Positions 1-8,822 of a stretch of 16,777 nucleotides of DNA are shown here, one piece after another. Positions within the stretch are counted from its first letter, which is position 1. Every line of letters begins with the position of its first letter. The notes beneath the pieces are model-generated. The model was not told the origin of the DNA, made no database searches, and was given only the letters and a program-made list of their open reading frames with translations. The translations under genes and the position numbers were made by a program. The DNA comes from Kalaharituber pfeilii (Eukaryota; Ascomycota; Pezizomycetes; Pezizales; Pezizaceae): contig WHUZ01000269.1 of NCBI GenBank assembly GCA_015179045.1, positions 1-16,777 on the forward strand, read 5' to 3'.

Positions 1-251
1 TCATTGGCTGTTTTCAGGGTCTAGCTTGATCCCTAGAATCTGTTCAAGTTGAATTTGTTAACAGCTTTGAAGAACTATATTTTATATAAATAGAAGCCTA
101 ACCTACTAGAGTTAGAAGAACAAGAACCCGAAACTCAATCCTAATAAATATAAAGCTTTCTTACTACCTTAACTACTTTATTTTTCGTAACTTATATTTA
201 ATTATATTTCATTTTACGCTTAGTTATTTAGTAAATAGCTTACCTCCAACA
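1..251 (+). repeat. 3' part of an LTR (element D), truncated by window edge
   Basis: AT-rich stretch with LTR architecture: a TATA box (TATATAAAT, from about 84), then GTTAGAAGAA about 25 bp later, the same motif found after the TATA box in the C LTRs, and a terminal CCAACA ending at 251. From 252 the sequence aligns with the reverse complement of element A's RT start, so 251/252 is a junction between this LTR and element B. If it is a complete LTR, the next five bases (TACCC) would be its target duplication, but the other end lies outside the window. The family is not determined. It could be a solo LTR or the 3' LTR of a larger insertion. Confidence 0.55.
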
Positions 252-362
252 TACCCTATAATAGAGATCACCTAATCTTTCCGGTAGGGAGGTGCTCTTC
301 CAAGTATCTCTTCAGAGCTTCATCTTCCTCCTATATAGTCTTATACATCAGGCTATTAGGTA

Positions 363-388
363 CAGTCACTGGTCAAAAGTCTTAGTGA
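363..388 (+). repeat. Left terminal inverted repeat of the Tc1/mariner-like MITE
   Basis: Twenty-six bases pairing with 1170-1195 with one mismatch (A/G, a transition at the 22nd position). Preceded by the TA target duplication at 361-362. Confidence 0.92.
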
Positions 389-1169
389 AAGTGATCTGAG
401 TATCAAGCAGCGACAATATTCATATAAACAAAAATTGAGATATCTCTATGAGAAGTGACTCAAGTAACCTACAACTTAAACTGGTAATAGTGTAAGCAGT
501 ATGGTTTATGTTATAGCATAGGATATACTTATAGCATACTGACTGCAGTGTAATATCTATAAAAAGTTATTAATGATTAGGTATTGCATACAAAAACTGT
601 AACTTTTTGAAATATAATGTATCTTTAGTACCATAACTAGATAGACAAACAGGATTTTTTCTATAATAGATACTACCTGAAACATCATAGTTCCCATTGT
701 AGAACAGATGTTGGGATCATGTGGCTGCTGAGATAAAATCGCAAACTTTAAAGAATACCAAAATTACCAAATTCCCATACAAAATTGTTATTTTAGAGTC
801 AAATATTAGTGTCTAGAATCTATACAGAACCCGTAACACAACATAAAAAATATCAAAAAATATGAAATAAGATAGACTCAATATGTATTTTCATAGCAAA
901 ATTTACTAGCCCCAAAAATATTCTTCTTGTATAGAACTATACTATTATACAGAGAGAATTTAGGTAAAAAATACTAGAATTTGCTCCTGATTTATTGGTT
1001 CATATAATTAACTACTACTATTCTCATAATTGCTGCATGTGATATGCAAGACCATAGACACAGTACTATCAATTACAGGTACAACTTCTGAAATTGAGCT
1101 ATAGATCATAGAGATATGAGTATTTGAAGTTGTGCAAGTAAGCATTTTAAGGTGTCAAGAAAAGTAGCA

Positions 1170-1195
1170 TCACCAAGACTTTTGACCAGTGACTG
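1170..1195 (-). repeat. Right terminal inverted repeat of the Tc1/mariner-like MITE
   Basis: Reverse complement of 363-388 with one mismatch, followed by TA at 1196-1197. Confidence 0.92.
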
Positions 1196-1817
1196 TACTT
1201 TAGCATTAGGCTCTTTAAGTGGGATTTTGTAGTTCCAAGCTCTATGAGGGAGTAATCAGCAAGCCTATTCTTTGAAAAAAACTTCAGCATAATATGAGTA
1301 CCATTCATATGCATTAATCATTAGTAGTATATCTTCTTTCTCCTAAGCTTCCTTATCTAAATCTAATTTAGAAATAGAAGTAAGATTAACAAGAGTACAA
1401 GGAATAGTTAAACTAGAAACAAACCTCGATTAGAACAATCTACTAAAAAATCTTTTTCTGACAACTAAGACAATCTCAAAAGAAATTCCCTATTACTCAT
1501 ATCCAAATATTCTATATCCAAATCAAAACTTCCATCCATCTTATTACTATAGAAATCTAAAGTATTAAGAAAAGAAAAAGAAGTATTCACAACTATAGTT
1601 CCTCCTTTTAATAAAGATTCATTACTCTGCCTAACTCCAATAGGTCTTTCCCTTTTTTTTCAACTTAGTCTCTTTCCTAAATCCAGTAATATATAAGAAC
1701 TGGATGTACTAATGTGAATGATTGCTCTGACTTTGAGGTTAAGGTTTTTGAATTCAATGTTAGTAGTAAGGAGAGAGTGATGTTTGGAAGCTTTGCTAAA
1801 GGTGCTGTCGAGACTTT

Positions 1818-3067
1818 CTACTCATTTTCTAACTCAGATTCCTTCTTGATGTCTTTACTATTGGAGTCCAGCTCAATGATATAGAGGGCACCTTAGTTGG
1901 TTCATCTTTATTTGTTTTGTAAGGCTCTTTCTATCTGATTTTTGAGAGTCTTGGTAGTACTCATATCTCACTTTCATTTATTATCACCCTTAGATTTAGT
2001 GTATGTCTATCCTAACCAACAGTCCTTCTCTTTATAACCTTTCTATCTACATTTCCTATATTCTTCCTAAGCTCTTTGGCCTTGTTTGACCTATGGTAGT
2101 ACGCTATCATAGTTTCTTGAGTTCTGAGGTATATAGCATACTGAGGGAGTGGACAATGAATAGAGGGTTGAGGTGTTAGTAGTTTTTTGAGAAGGGCTAG
2201 TAAGATTGAAGGTTGATAGCATAGTAGCATACTTAGTAATTGAAATAGCAAGTAATTTAAGCTCCTTCTAGTTTATCATCCCTTAAGAATATCCTACTAT
2301 TAGATTCTGAACTTGAATTTTGAGATTTGGCATTATGATAGTGATGAGGGCTTAGTCCGGCACTTTGGCAAGTCAGTTTAGCCCATCGATCTCTATAAAG
2401 AAGTCAATAATACTTTCAGTGTACTTCATCTTTGGGAGTTTTTGTACAGCTTTAGTGGTTTCTCAAGGATTTGCATATGCAGCTTGAATAAGTACTTTAA
2501 CTTTTATCCAGGTTGCTATTGAATCCTTAGTGTCATGCTACCAGTCTGATGCCTTGCTCTCTAGGCATTGGGTGAGCAGGTCAAGCCTGAGTTGATAGCT
2601 ATTAGCTCTAGTTATCTAGAAGTATAATTGGAGCCAGTAGAAAAAATTATTGACCTTATCCTATTTTTCATTGAAGATCAGTATATTAACTTGGAGTAGG
2701 ACTTTTAGTTCTTGTCAAGGCAGAGATAGATCTCTCAGCAGAGAAGGTTATTATCCACCAGAGGGAGATCTACCATCACTGCCACTATGAGAATCTAGAG
2801 TCACTATCAGGAGGGGCTGAAAGTGTTCTAGAGGGTGTCTCCTTCTTGTTACTATTGTATAAGAAGTCTAGTATATGGTCCAACATATTGCTTATATCAT
2901 TCATATTTCTAATGAGAAAGTTTATTTCATTTAGAAAGAAATCTTTAAGTCTGGCTTTTTGTTGAATCAGAGCATTATTAAATTAGATGCTTTAGTTATT
3001 TAATGCATCATTGAATTGGGTAGCTTGATCTATAGCAACAGTATAGAGCTTTTCTTCTAGAGCTCTT
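1818..3067 (-). pseudogene. Element B gag, 3' portion (capsid, zinc knuckle)
   Basis: The minus strand aligns in frame with A's gag from the QATQFN segment through capsid and nucleocapsid to a TAG at 1820-1818, the same place as in A. The capsid part contains SDW- and AKVP-type segments equivalent to A's ASDWW and LAKVL. The CCHC zinc knuckle (2060-2019) has lost two ligands: the first Cys and the His are both Tyr (TGT to TAT, CAT to TAT), while the second and last Cys remain. In A a different ligand is lost, so the ancestral C-x2-C-x4-H-x4-C can be inferred from the pair. The front of this gag is at 13755-14803, separated by element A. Confidence 0.8.
3063..3067. repeat. Left target-site duplication of element A (CTCTT)
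   Basis: CTCTT immediately left of the 5' LTR, identical to CTCTT at 13750-13754 right of the 3' LTR. Joining the flanks with one copy restores B's gag, which then aligns with A's own gag near 4690-4730. Confidence 0.93.
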
Positions 3068-3659
3068 TATTATGACTAAAGGTAAAGACCTACCGAATAT
3101 TGGGAAAGCACTACCCTATACCATTATAAGACTTGCTAAGATGTATCTAATCAATACTAGGCGAGCCACAGTACACTTTAGTTGTTCGATAGTTACCTTA
3201 CAGATATATGTGTCGGTTCTTGTATATATACTGCACTAATACATACATGGTACTTATGAAGCAACTGGCATCGCTTACAATATCTTTACTAATAATGTAT
3301 AGTTGCAATATAGATAACGCTTCGCTTGCTCATTAGTTTTGGAAAGGAGATCTACATTATCATATATTTCTATTATGTTACTGTTTCTATATTTACTTAT
3401 CTATTTTACGAGATGGTATTATCACATTATAGTCATGTTATTAATTGTTGACAAATCATGTATGATGGGCACTTAATATTTAAGCTCTAGCTCCTGGCAT
3501 TAGTTATAAAGAATCAAGACACTAGTAGTATCCTAAGTTTTACTCAAACTCTACGTTCATCACGTACTTTTCGCCCGCTCTTCTGTGTCACTCACCTTTA
3601 GCTATAACATTCGTATCAAACTACTATTGCTTAACAATATTAAAGTGCCTGCAGTAACA
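3068..3659 (+). repeat. Element A 5' LTR (592 bp)
   Basis: Aligns end to end with 13158-13749, same length, with differences almost all transitions. It begins TATTATGACTAAAGG (the other copy TGTTACAGCTAAAGG) and ends GCAGTAACA. An AT-rich TATA-like box (TTAATATTTAAG, about 3472-3483) precedes the GAATCAAGACAC motif at 3511-3522. The bases after 3659 start element A's very short leader. Confidence 0.95.
3518..3532 (+). promoter_or_regulatory. Hairpin-like motif downstream of the TATA box in the A 5' LTR
   Basis: GACAC-TAGTA-GTATC inside the conserved block GAATCAAGACACtag..tCCTAAGTTT. The same 15-bp position in the A 3' LTR (13607-13621, GATAC/GTATC), the C 5' LTR (6417-6431, GACAC/GTGTC), B (14960-14974) and E (16381-16395) keeps an inverted arrangement of 5-base arms around a 5-base loop. 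It sits about 40-50 bp after the TATA box, near the likely transcript start. Its function is unknown. Confidence 0.45.
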
Positions 3660-5733
3660 TTACAGTGCTCGACTTCTAGTTATTCCTATGCTTTATATCC
3701 TACTCCTGTTCATACTAATTGTATACCTGATAATTACTGACGACTACAATGTACTAACCCGTACACAAGAGCTAAGAGAGTAGGTTAACTTTTACTACAA
3801 CAAGCTTGTATCGTAGCAATTGCAGCAAGAACAACTCTATACTAATATTAAATTTTTGTAGCAAGAGGTTGACGAGAGCTACCAGCTCTAACTAGCCACT
3901 GATGACCACATCTGCTGGTTAACATCACAGCTGAATACTACACAGCAAGAGTTAGACATTGCCTACTCACATCTCTCCCCTGCACAAAGAGCTAGACTCG
4001 TATAAGAAATAGATTCTATAGCATCGATGGATGACTGCATAATCGTCACTACCTCTCTCGTAACTGATCTATTTATGACCTCTCGCTCACCATCCACTCA
4101 CTACATGAGTAATGATGAGGATAAAACTGATACTGTCATCCTGGAAGCTCAGGAAATACAGGCAAGACCCTGTGGGCAACTTTCAATAATATACTCGCAA
4201 CTGTAGCACCATATTACCTATACACCATCATATGCAATACTCAGGATGAGCTATGAGACTCATCATTTCAAGGTAGAAACTTTGCAGCCTACGCCTCAGT
4301 AGCACCCTCTCCTCCAGTCACTGCATCCTACAGCTCCTCTACTTTGAGCAATTATGGAAAAGTTAGGAGGACCATCTAGCTCTAAGAGAAAGGAAACAAC
4401 TAAACGAACCCCCTCCACGGCCAAACCTACCTCCTGAATGACCAAACCTGTAGCCTCTATAGCCAAAGCCACCACCTGATCTCTAGATCCCACTGATAGC
4501 TCTCCAACATCATATAGGGAGATACCAGAGATGAAAGAAATGTGGAAAGTAATGAATGAAACTGCCAACAAACTTAAGAAGACTGTGGAGCATGCCTAAT
4601 TAGAGGCTCAACAGATATTAATAGGAGTCGTAAATCTAACTAACTAGTTTCCAGCTCAATGACAGGTGAATAATAAGACTATGCTGATCAACTTCACAGC
4701 TCTGTGGGAAAGGTTTGACACTGTCATCGTGGCTCAAGCCACCCAATTCAATAATACATTGCATAGTCAAAGCATCTAATTTAATAATACTCTTCTTCGA
4801 CAAAAAGCCAGGCTCGAGGATCTCTTCTTAAATGAACTAAATCCTCTTATCAGCAATATGAATACTATGGGTAACATGTTGGACTAGATCCTGAACTTTT
4901 TATACACCTAGAACAAGAAAAAGACACCCTCTAGAACGCCTCCTGCTTCACCTCCAGACCCTTCAGCCTCTCCTGGTGGTGGTCCACCTCCTCTTCCAGA
5001 TCCATGTAGCGGTGGTGGTGGTAGACCTCTCTTCGGTGGATGATGACCTCCCCTGCTGAAAGATCCCTCTCCACCTCAGCAAGAACCGAAAGTCCCTCTC
5101 TAGATAAACATACTAACTTTCAATGGATAATACGACAAAGTAAATAATTTCTTTTATTGGCTCTAATTGTACTTCCGGATGACTGGAGCTGACAGCAATC
5201 AACTTAGGCTTGACTTGCTTACCCAATGCATAGAGGGAAAAGCATCAGACTGGTGGTGAGATATCAAAGACACAGTAGTGACCTAGACAGAAGCCGAAGC
5301 CCTCATTCGGGCTGCATACTCTAATCCATAGGAAATTGCCAAAGCTGTTCAAAAACGCCAAAAGGTAAAGCAGAGTAGAACTATTATTGACTTTTTCACT
5401 AAGATCAATAGGCCCAACTGACTTGCCAAAGTACTGGACCAAGCTCTTATCGCTATTGTAATACCAAATCTCAAGGTTCAAGTTCAGAACCTAATGGCAG
5501 GACATACTTGAGTAATAACAAACTGGAAAGAGTTCAAATTACTTACTATTTCGATCACCAAGTATGCAACCACCCTATTAGCCTCAACCAACTCCGGCCC
5601 TTTATGAAAAAATACTAACACCTCAACTTTTCAATCATCCTCAACTTCTCTGGTATGCCATACACCCCAAAACCTATGAAATTATAACAGTATACTGCCA
5701 CAGGTCAAACAAGACTGAAGAGCTCAGGGAGAA

Positions 5734-5775
5734 TGTAGGAAATGTAGATGGAAAGGTCATAAATAGAAGGACTAT
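5734..5775 (+). other. Degenerate CCHC zinc knuckle in element A gag
   Basis: Codons read C-R-K-C-R-W-K-G-H-K-stop-K-D-Y. Three of four zinc ligands remain; the fourth is TAT where B still has TGT, and the stop (TAG) stands where B reads GAG. This anchors the gag frame and marks the nucleocapsid. Confidence 0.85.
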
Positions 5776-5931
5776 TGGCTAAGGTAGACATACACTGAAT
5801 ACAAGGGTGACAATAAGTGAAAACAAGATACCAGGATTATTAAAACTTTTGAGAATCAGATAGAGAGAGCCTTACAAAACAAACAAAGACAAAGCAACCA
5901 AGGTGCCCTCTGTATCACCGAGCTGGACTTG

Positions 5932-5936
5932 GATGG
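5932..5936. repeat. Left target-site duplication of element C (GATGG)
   Basis: Five bases left of C's 5' LTR; the partner at 9561-9565 reads GATAG, one G-to-A transition. Joining the flanks restores gag in frame (LDLDG then EDIKEE), matching B's uninterrupted sequence near 1838-1865 on the minus strand. Confidence 0.9.
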
Positions 5937-6374
5937 TGTTATGGCTAAGGTGGAAACTTGCCTACCACTGTGGCAAGGGGCAAGGGTTCTACTACTAATT
6001 AGTTGCCACGGCTAAAGGTGAAGACTTACTCACCAAGGGGAAAACACTGACCCTGCAATCGAACATAAGACCAATGCTGATTGACCGGACTGATCACCTG
6101 TTAGGCTTGGCTGTTGATTCTCACATCGTTTAGATAGGGCAGTACTATAGAAGGTGTGTCATCCGGAATGCAGCTTGATGCATATACTCAAGTTATGGAA
6201 GCTTTATTTATATACACACATGCATTAGTACATTGGTTATCTTTGTCCCATTCTATTTTTGCATGTTTTTGTTATATGTGCCTATTACCACCAGTATTGG
6301 CATTGATGAGGAATCACCGCATTGCCAGCCAATTATTCTATTGTTGACTCCTCATGTATGGCTGCGCTGAAGTC

Positions 6375-6381
6375 TATATAA
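6375..6381 (+). promoter_or_regulatory. TATA box of the C 5' LTR
   Basis: TATATAA followed by GCGCCGGC, about 27 bp upstream of GTTAGAAGAATCAAGACAC. The same arrangement is in the 3' LTR at 9262-9268. It is a plausible pol II core promoter for the element; the transcript start is not mapped. Confidence 0.6.
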
Positions 6382-6416
6382 GCGCCGGCTAGCAATATCA
6401 TAGTTAGAAGAATCAA

Positions 6417-6431
6417 GACACAAGCGGTGTC
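6417..6431 (+). promoter_or_regulatory. Perfect 5-bp hairpin motif in the C 5' LTR
   Basis: GACAC-AAGCG-GTGTC, a perfect inverted repeat, inside a block (AATCAAGACAC...TCCTAAGTT) shared with the otherwise dissimilar A, B and E LTRs. Confidence 0.45.
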
Positions 6432-6713
6432 CTAAGTTTCTCTATAACTCTGAACCTATCGTTCCATCATTATGCCCATGAATTGCTCCGCTCCACTGCG
6501 TACTCCCCACCGAGTAGCTGCCCTTCCGGTCCGCCGTATACACCTCCGTAGCCATTCCGACTCGCCGTATTCATGCTTTCGGGACGACACTGGCACCACC
6601 ATTTTCCTCACCATACTCGTAACATCCGGTCCCTTCCAGCACCCACCGGAGCCGAGTACCTCATGCCCGTAACATTATACCACTCCTCTTTCACCTACCA
6701 CCCCGCCTCCACA

Positions 6714-7402
6714 ATGTCAGTACCGGAAGACTCATCCGCTGCCTCCTCTTCCTCAAGGATCTCACCCCGGAGATGTCGTCAACCTCCATGATGAGCAAGC
6801 GTTTCAAGGTAATGTATCCACCCCTCTCTCTCAGAGTCAGCAAGAACTGCAAAATAAGATAACCTACATTGCCCAGCTACCGGCAAATATGTGTAGTCAA
6901 ATGTTGCAGCAGGTACCATTCTAGCCAGTACCAACTCCACAACGACGACAGCAAGTGCAGTCTCCTTGGCCTACCCAGGTCCGAAAAGCTCTCCTTTGAA
7001 GCATCTCCTCTGCCAGGTACTGATGGTACGGTTTTCTCCGCAACCTGCAATTTTCTCCAACTCGAGTTGGCAAATCACATGGCGTACTAAAACCTGATCC
7101 CAGAAGACCTCCTCCGCCGAGTATTGATGGTGCGGGTACTCCTTCTCCTCCTCCATCAGTTATTGCCGTGAGACCTTTCTCCTCCTCGTATATCTCCTCA
7201 TGGCTCCCACCGAGCCCAAGATTCAATACCTTCTCGTTACTCCCATGAGTCAGTTGATGCCGAGGGGCCTTTCTCGCCTCCTCCACCTACTGCGAAAATT
7301 CCTCCCTTCAGAAAAGTTTGATGGGGATAAAAAAGAGCTTGACAATTTTCCTTCCTGGTCCAACGATGGATCAGGAGTTCACGAATCACTGCCAATGATT
7401 AT
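6714..7402 (+). pseudogene. gag: Element C gag N-terminal part with truncated capsid, frameshifted
   Basis: The likely start is ATG at 6714, 39 bp after the LTR (MSVPEDSSAASSSS). The meaningful frame then moves by +1 near 6750-6769 and reads GDVVNLHDEQAFQGN and LQNKITYIAQLPANM, a gag-like helical region, followed by a Pro/Ser-rich linker (KPDPRRPPPPS at about 7090-7122). It shifts again to give the start of a capsid (SEKFDGDKKELDNF, 7307-7348), comparable to A's FNG...NNFF. The capsid stops within about 30 residues and is followed by RNase H, so the rest of capsid, any zinc knuckle, protease and RT are deleted. Unlike A and B it has no hydrophobic N-terminus. The open antisense frames across this stretch are not supported as genes. 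Confidence 0.72.
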
Positions 7403-8310
7403 GAAACTGACCGCTCAGACCAGGCACTCGCTAGTGTCTTGAATTTAAGAATGACATTACTATCCGTCACTCCTGCAAGTACCACTCCCGAATACTGACC
7501 CCTGCCAAACAAAACTACCTCTATCCACAATAACGAACTCTTGGCAATCCTTGATTGTACAAATAGAGGATAGAGCTATTGGGAATCAAGTTCACCATCT
7601 TCACTAACTACCATGCACTTCATCACCAAACAACGCCTCAACAACCAGCAATCCAACTGGAGCCAGAAACTCTTCGAATTCGATTACATCAGCCCAATGG
7701 CAAAGCGGACACTCCCTCTCGGACTGGTGAAGTGCAAGACGTGTGAACTAATATCCGTGGGGTCAACGGTGATGAATGGGTAAGAAATGATAACGGCCTA
7801 GGTACTTGAACTATATTCGAAGTGATAAGGATGATGCCGCGACAGTAATGTGGCTCGACATTGGGGTGTGCATCGGACTCCTCTCTTAGAACTTCTACTG
7901 GGATGGCTGAGTAGCCGATTATGTCACCGGTTGTGCAGCCTACCAGCAGCCCAAAGCCGACCGACATCCGAGGCAAACTAGACTTTTACCAATGCCTATT
8001 AGTAGGAAGCCTTGAGGAGATAGCTATGAACTTTGTTGCAGAACTACTAAGGGCTTTAACACTATTTCAGTTGTCACAAACTGGTTCACCGAAATGCAGC
8101 ACTACACTATACACCGGTAAAAAACACTTTAACAACTCGAGATGTCGCCAATGCCTTCAATGACGTCCTCAGGCAATTTGGTCTACCTGCTACATCACCT
8201 TTGAATGTAGACCACAATTTACCTCAGCCCTTCGATAAGACATTACAGAACTCCAACTCTGTACCGCTTACCACCCCCAAACCAACAGAGTCCCTGATGC
8301 GCAATGTCTG
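7403..8310 (+). pseudogene. pol: Element C pol remnant: RNase H and partial integrase core
   Basis: RNase H begins at 7403 with ETDRSDQALASVLN, matching A's ETNASNQALAGVL. It continues with NNELLAILDC (7529 on), a frameshift, IKFTIFTNYHALH and then TKQRLNNQQSNW, and ends with PNGKADTPSRTGEVQD. Integrase follows: the zinc domain NFYWDG...VTGCAAYQQPKADRH, with the second Cys of C-x2-C read as Tyr as in A, and core pieces IAMNFVAEL (first catalytic Asp now Asn), GFNTISVVTNWFTEM and VANAFNDVLRQFGLP. At least three small frameshifts break it. The catalytic Glu region is degraded near 8290 and the GPY/F region is absent. Confidence 0.78.
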
Positions 8311-8329
8311 GTATTGCAGAGAGTGTGTA

Positions 8330-8499
8330 ATACAGACTCCCAAACAGTATCTCGACATCTTCTATGACCGAACTATGGCAAAGATGATGAGACTTGGGAA
8401 ACGGTTGAGAATCTTCATAGATCATTGGAATCTGTTAGAGAGTTCTACGATTAACATCTGAGGAAGCCTTCGGGACCTTACGGTCCAATAAAGCATTGA
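8330..8499 (+). pseudogene. Element C chromodomain remnant, pol C-terminus
   Basis: One frame reads NYGKDDETWETVENLH and then SLESVREFYD-stop-HLRKPSGP, ending at TGA 8497-8499. It aligns with A's chromodomain end (DNDTWEPLANLQ...IELLREFYENNPRK). Only the C-terminal half of the domain is clear; the first beta strands are scrambled by a stop and probable indels. The chromodomain of such elements binds modified histone H3 and steers integration to heterochromatin (family knowledge). Confidence 0.75.
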
Positions 8500-8822
8500 T
8501 GCTTATCGGACAGAGCATACCGCACAAATGGGAATTCTGTGCAGCCATGCTACTCGGATGGTTCGTTGATGTGAGTACCTTTTCCTTACAAAGAATTTTT
8601 CCCACTGGGTTTTTGTCTTCGAGAAGGTTTTTAACAGCTCACTGATAATGAGTAAAAGACACACCAGTCTCACTATCAGCTACAGGCAACTGCGATTCAG
8701 CTCGTGTGTTACCTCATGTATAAGGTATACTGATAGTGAAAGTATAAGACCCACAATCCCAATTAGTTCGGTTTTTTGTTGGTAATTGTTACTTGGGACG
8801 AGTACCCTAAATGGGGGGGTAA
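8500..8822 (+). other. Element C 3' untranslated region with polypurine tract
   Basis: No coding sequence is seen. The block GACACACCAGTCTCACTATC (8659-8678) is nearly the same as A's 3' UTR block at 12975-12994. TCACTATCAG (8670-8679) and CTGATAGTGA (8732-8741) form a 10-bp inverted repeat with about 50 bases between. The stretch ends in AAATGGGGGGGTAA (8809-8822), the plus-strand primer tract directly before the 3' LTR. Confidence 0.7.
8809..8822 (+). other. Polypurine tract of element C
   Basis: Seven consecutive G within a purine-rich run ending one step before the 3' LTR's TGTTATGG, the expected place for plus-strand priming. Confidence 0.8.

Larger units (their letters stand above)
363..1195. 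mobile_element. Tc1/mariner-like MITE (833 bp) inserted in element B pol
   Basis: Both ends carry a 26-bp terminal inverted repeat with one mismatch (363-388 and 1170-1195) that starts CAGTCACTGGTCAAAAGTCT. It is flanked on both sides by TA (361-362, 1196-1197), the duplication made by Tc1/mariner-superfamily transposases; CAGT-starting ends with an AAAAGT block are common in that group. Removing the element and one TA restores GGTACTTTAGCATTAG, which matches A's uninterrupted sequence on the other strand near 10226-10241 (CTAATGCTAAAGTACC). The 830-bp interior has no open frame of transposase size and I see no DDE/DDD motif, so it would depend on a transposase supplied elsewhere. Confidence 0.9.
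252..1817 (-). pseudogene. Element B pol fragment (protease and start of RT), interrupted
   Basis: Reading on the minus strand from about 1817, the frame gives a stretch equivalent to the A segment STFGKASK...TTDIEFKNLN, then the protease region. The position of the catalytic D-T/S-G-A reads H-I-S-T (His codon at 1714-1716), so the catalytic Asp is lost. Further on come the linker shared with A and the RT N-terminal segment that in A reads TWEEDEALKRYLEEHLP (B equivalent about 262-345). The MITE at 363-1195 splits this part, and LTR D ends the match at 251/252. Stops and transitions are scattered throughout. It is non-functional; identity rests on direct alignment with A's pol, whose RT and integrase motifs are clear. 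Confidence 0.75.
252..3062 (-). mobile_element. Element B, left fragment: degenerate Ty3/gypsy chromovirus (gag 3' part, protease, RT start)
   Basis: The reverse complement aligns nearly throughout with element A's gag 3' half and the start of pol (A 4700-5935 and 9561-10330). It is cut by a Tc1/mariner-like MITE at 363-1195 and on the right by element A. Its missing front half lies beyond A at 13755-16038. Codons for Cys, His, Gln and Trp in conserved motifs are often changed by transitions. The element is plainly dead. Its 3' half (rest of RT, RNase H, integrase, 3' LTR) would lie left of the window beyond LTR D. Confidence 0.85.
3688..5936 (+). pseudogene. gag: Element A gag (matrix-like region, capsid, zinc knuckle), stop-riddled
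   Basis: One frame runs from ATG at 3688, only 28 bp after the LTR, to the C insertion at 5936 and resumes at 9561, about 765 codons. The start is supported by B, whose gag has ATG at the same place. Order: a hydrophobic N-terminus (MLYILLLFILIVYLI), a long Gln/Glu-rich part likely to form coiled coil, a short AKPTS-type tandem repeat near 4409-4472, another helical segment, a Pro/Gly linker (4930-5090), a retrotransposon capsid region (FNG at 5119; ASDWW near 5243), and a zinc knuckle at 5734-5775 of form C-x2-C-x4-H-x4-Y, the last Cys having become Tyr. About twenty in-frame stops replace probable CAG, CAA, TGG and CGA codons. No frameshift was noticed. Non-functional. Confidence 0.88.
5937..6674 (+). 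repeat. Element C 5' LTR (738 bp)
   Basis: Begins TGTTATGGCTAAGG and ends GCCCGTAACA. It aligns over its full length with 8823-9560; the two have equal length after balanced single-base indels (near 6155 and 6437), and differences are mainly transitions. The last 190 bp are markedly G+C-rich compared with everything around. A TATA box is at 6375-6381. Confidence 0.95.

Noticed and set aside
363..1195. Search for a transposase in the Tc1/mariner-like element
   Set aside because: No frame of useful length and no DDE-like residues were seen; it is treated as a MITE.
6472..6791. Overlapping plus-strand open frames across the end of the C 5' LTR
   Set aside because: Most of the span is LTR and is repeated with stops in the 3' LTR; only the part from 6714 is taken as gag.
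6921..7286. 121-codon minus-strand open frame, the longest in the window
   Set aside because: It is antisense to the gag and Pro-rich linker of element C; the plus-strand frames carry recognisable gag segments, and the Glu/Gly-rich product mirrors that low-complexity region.
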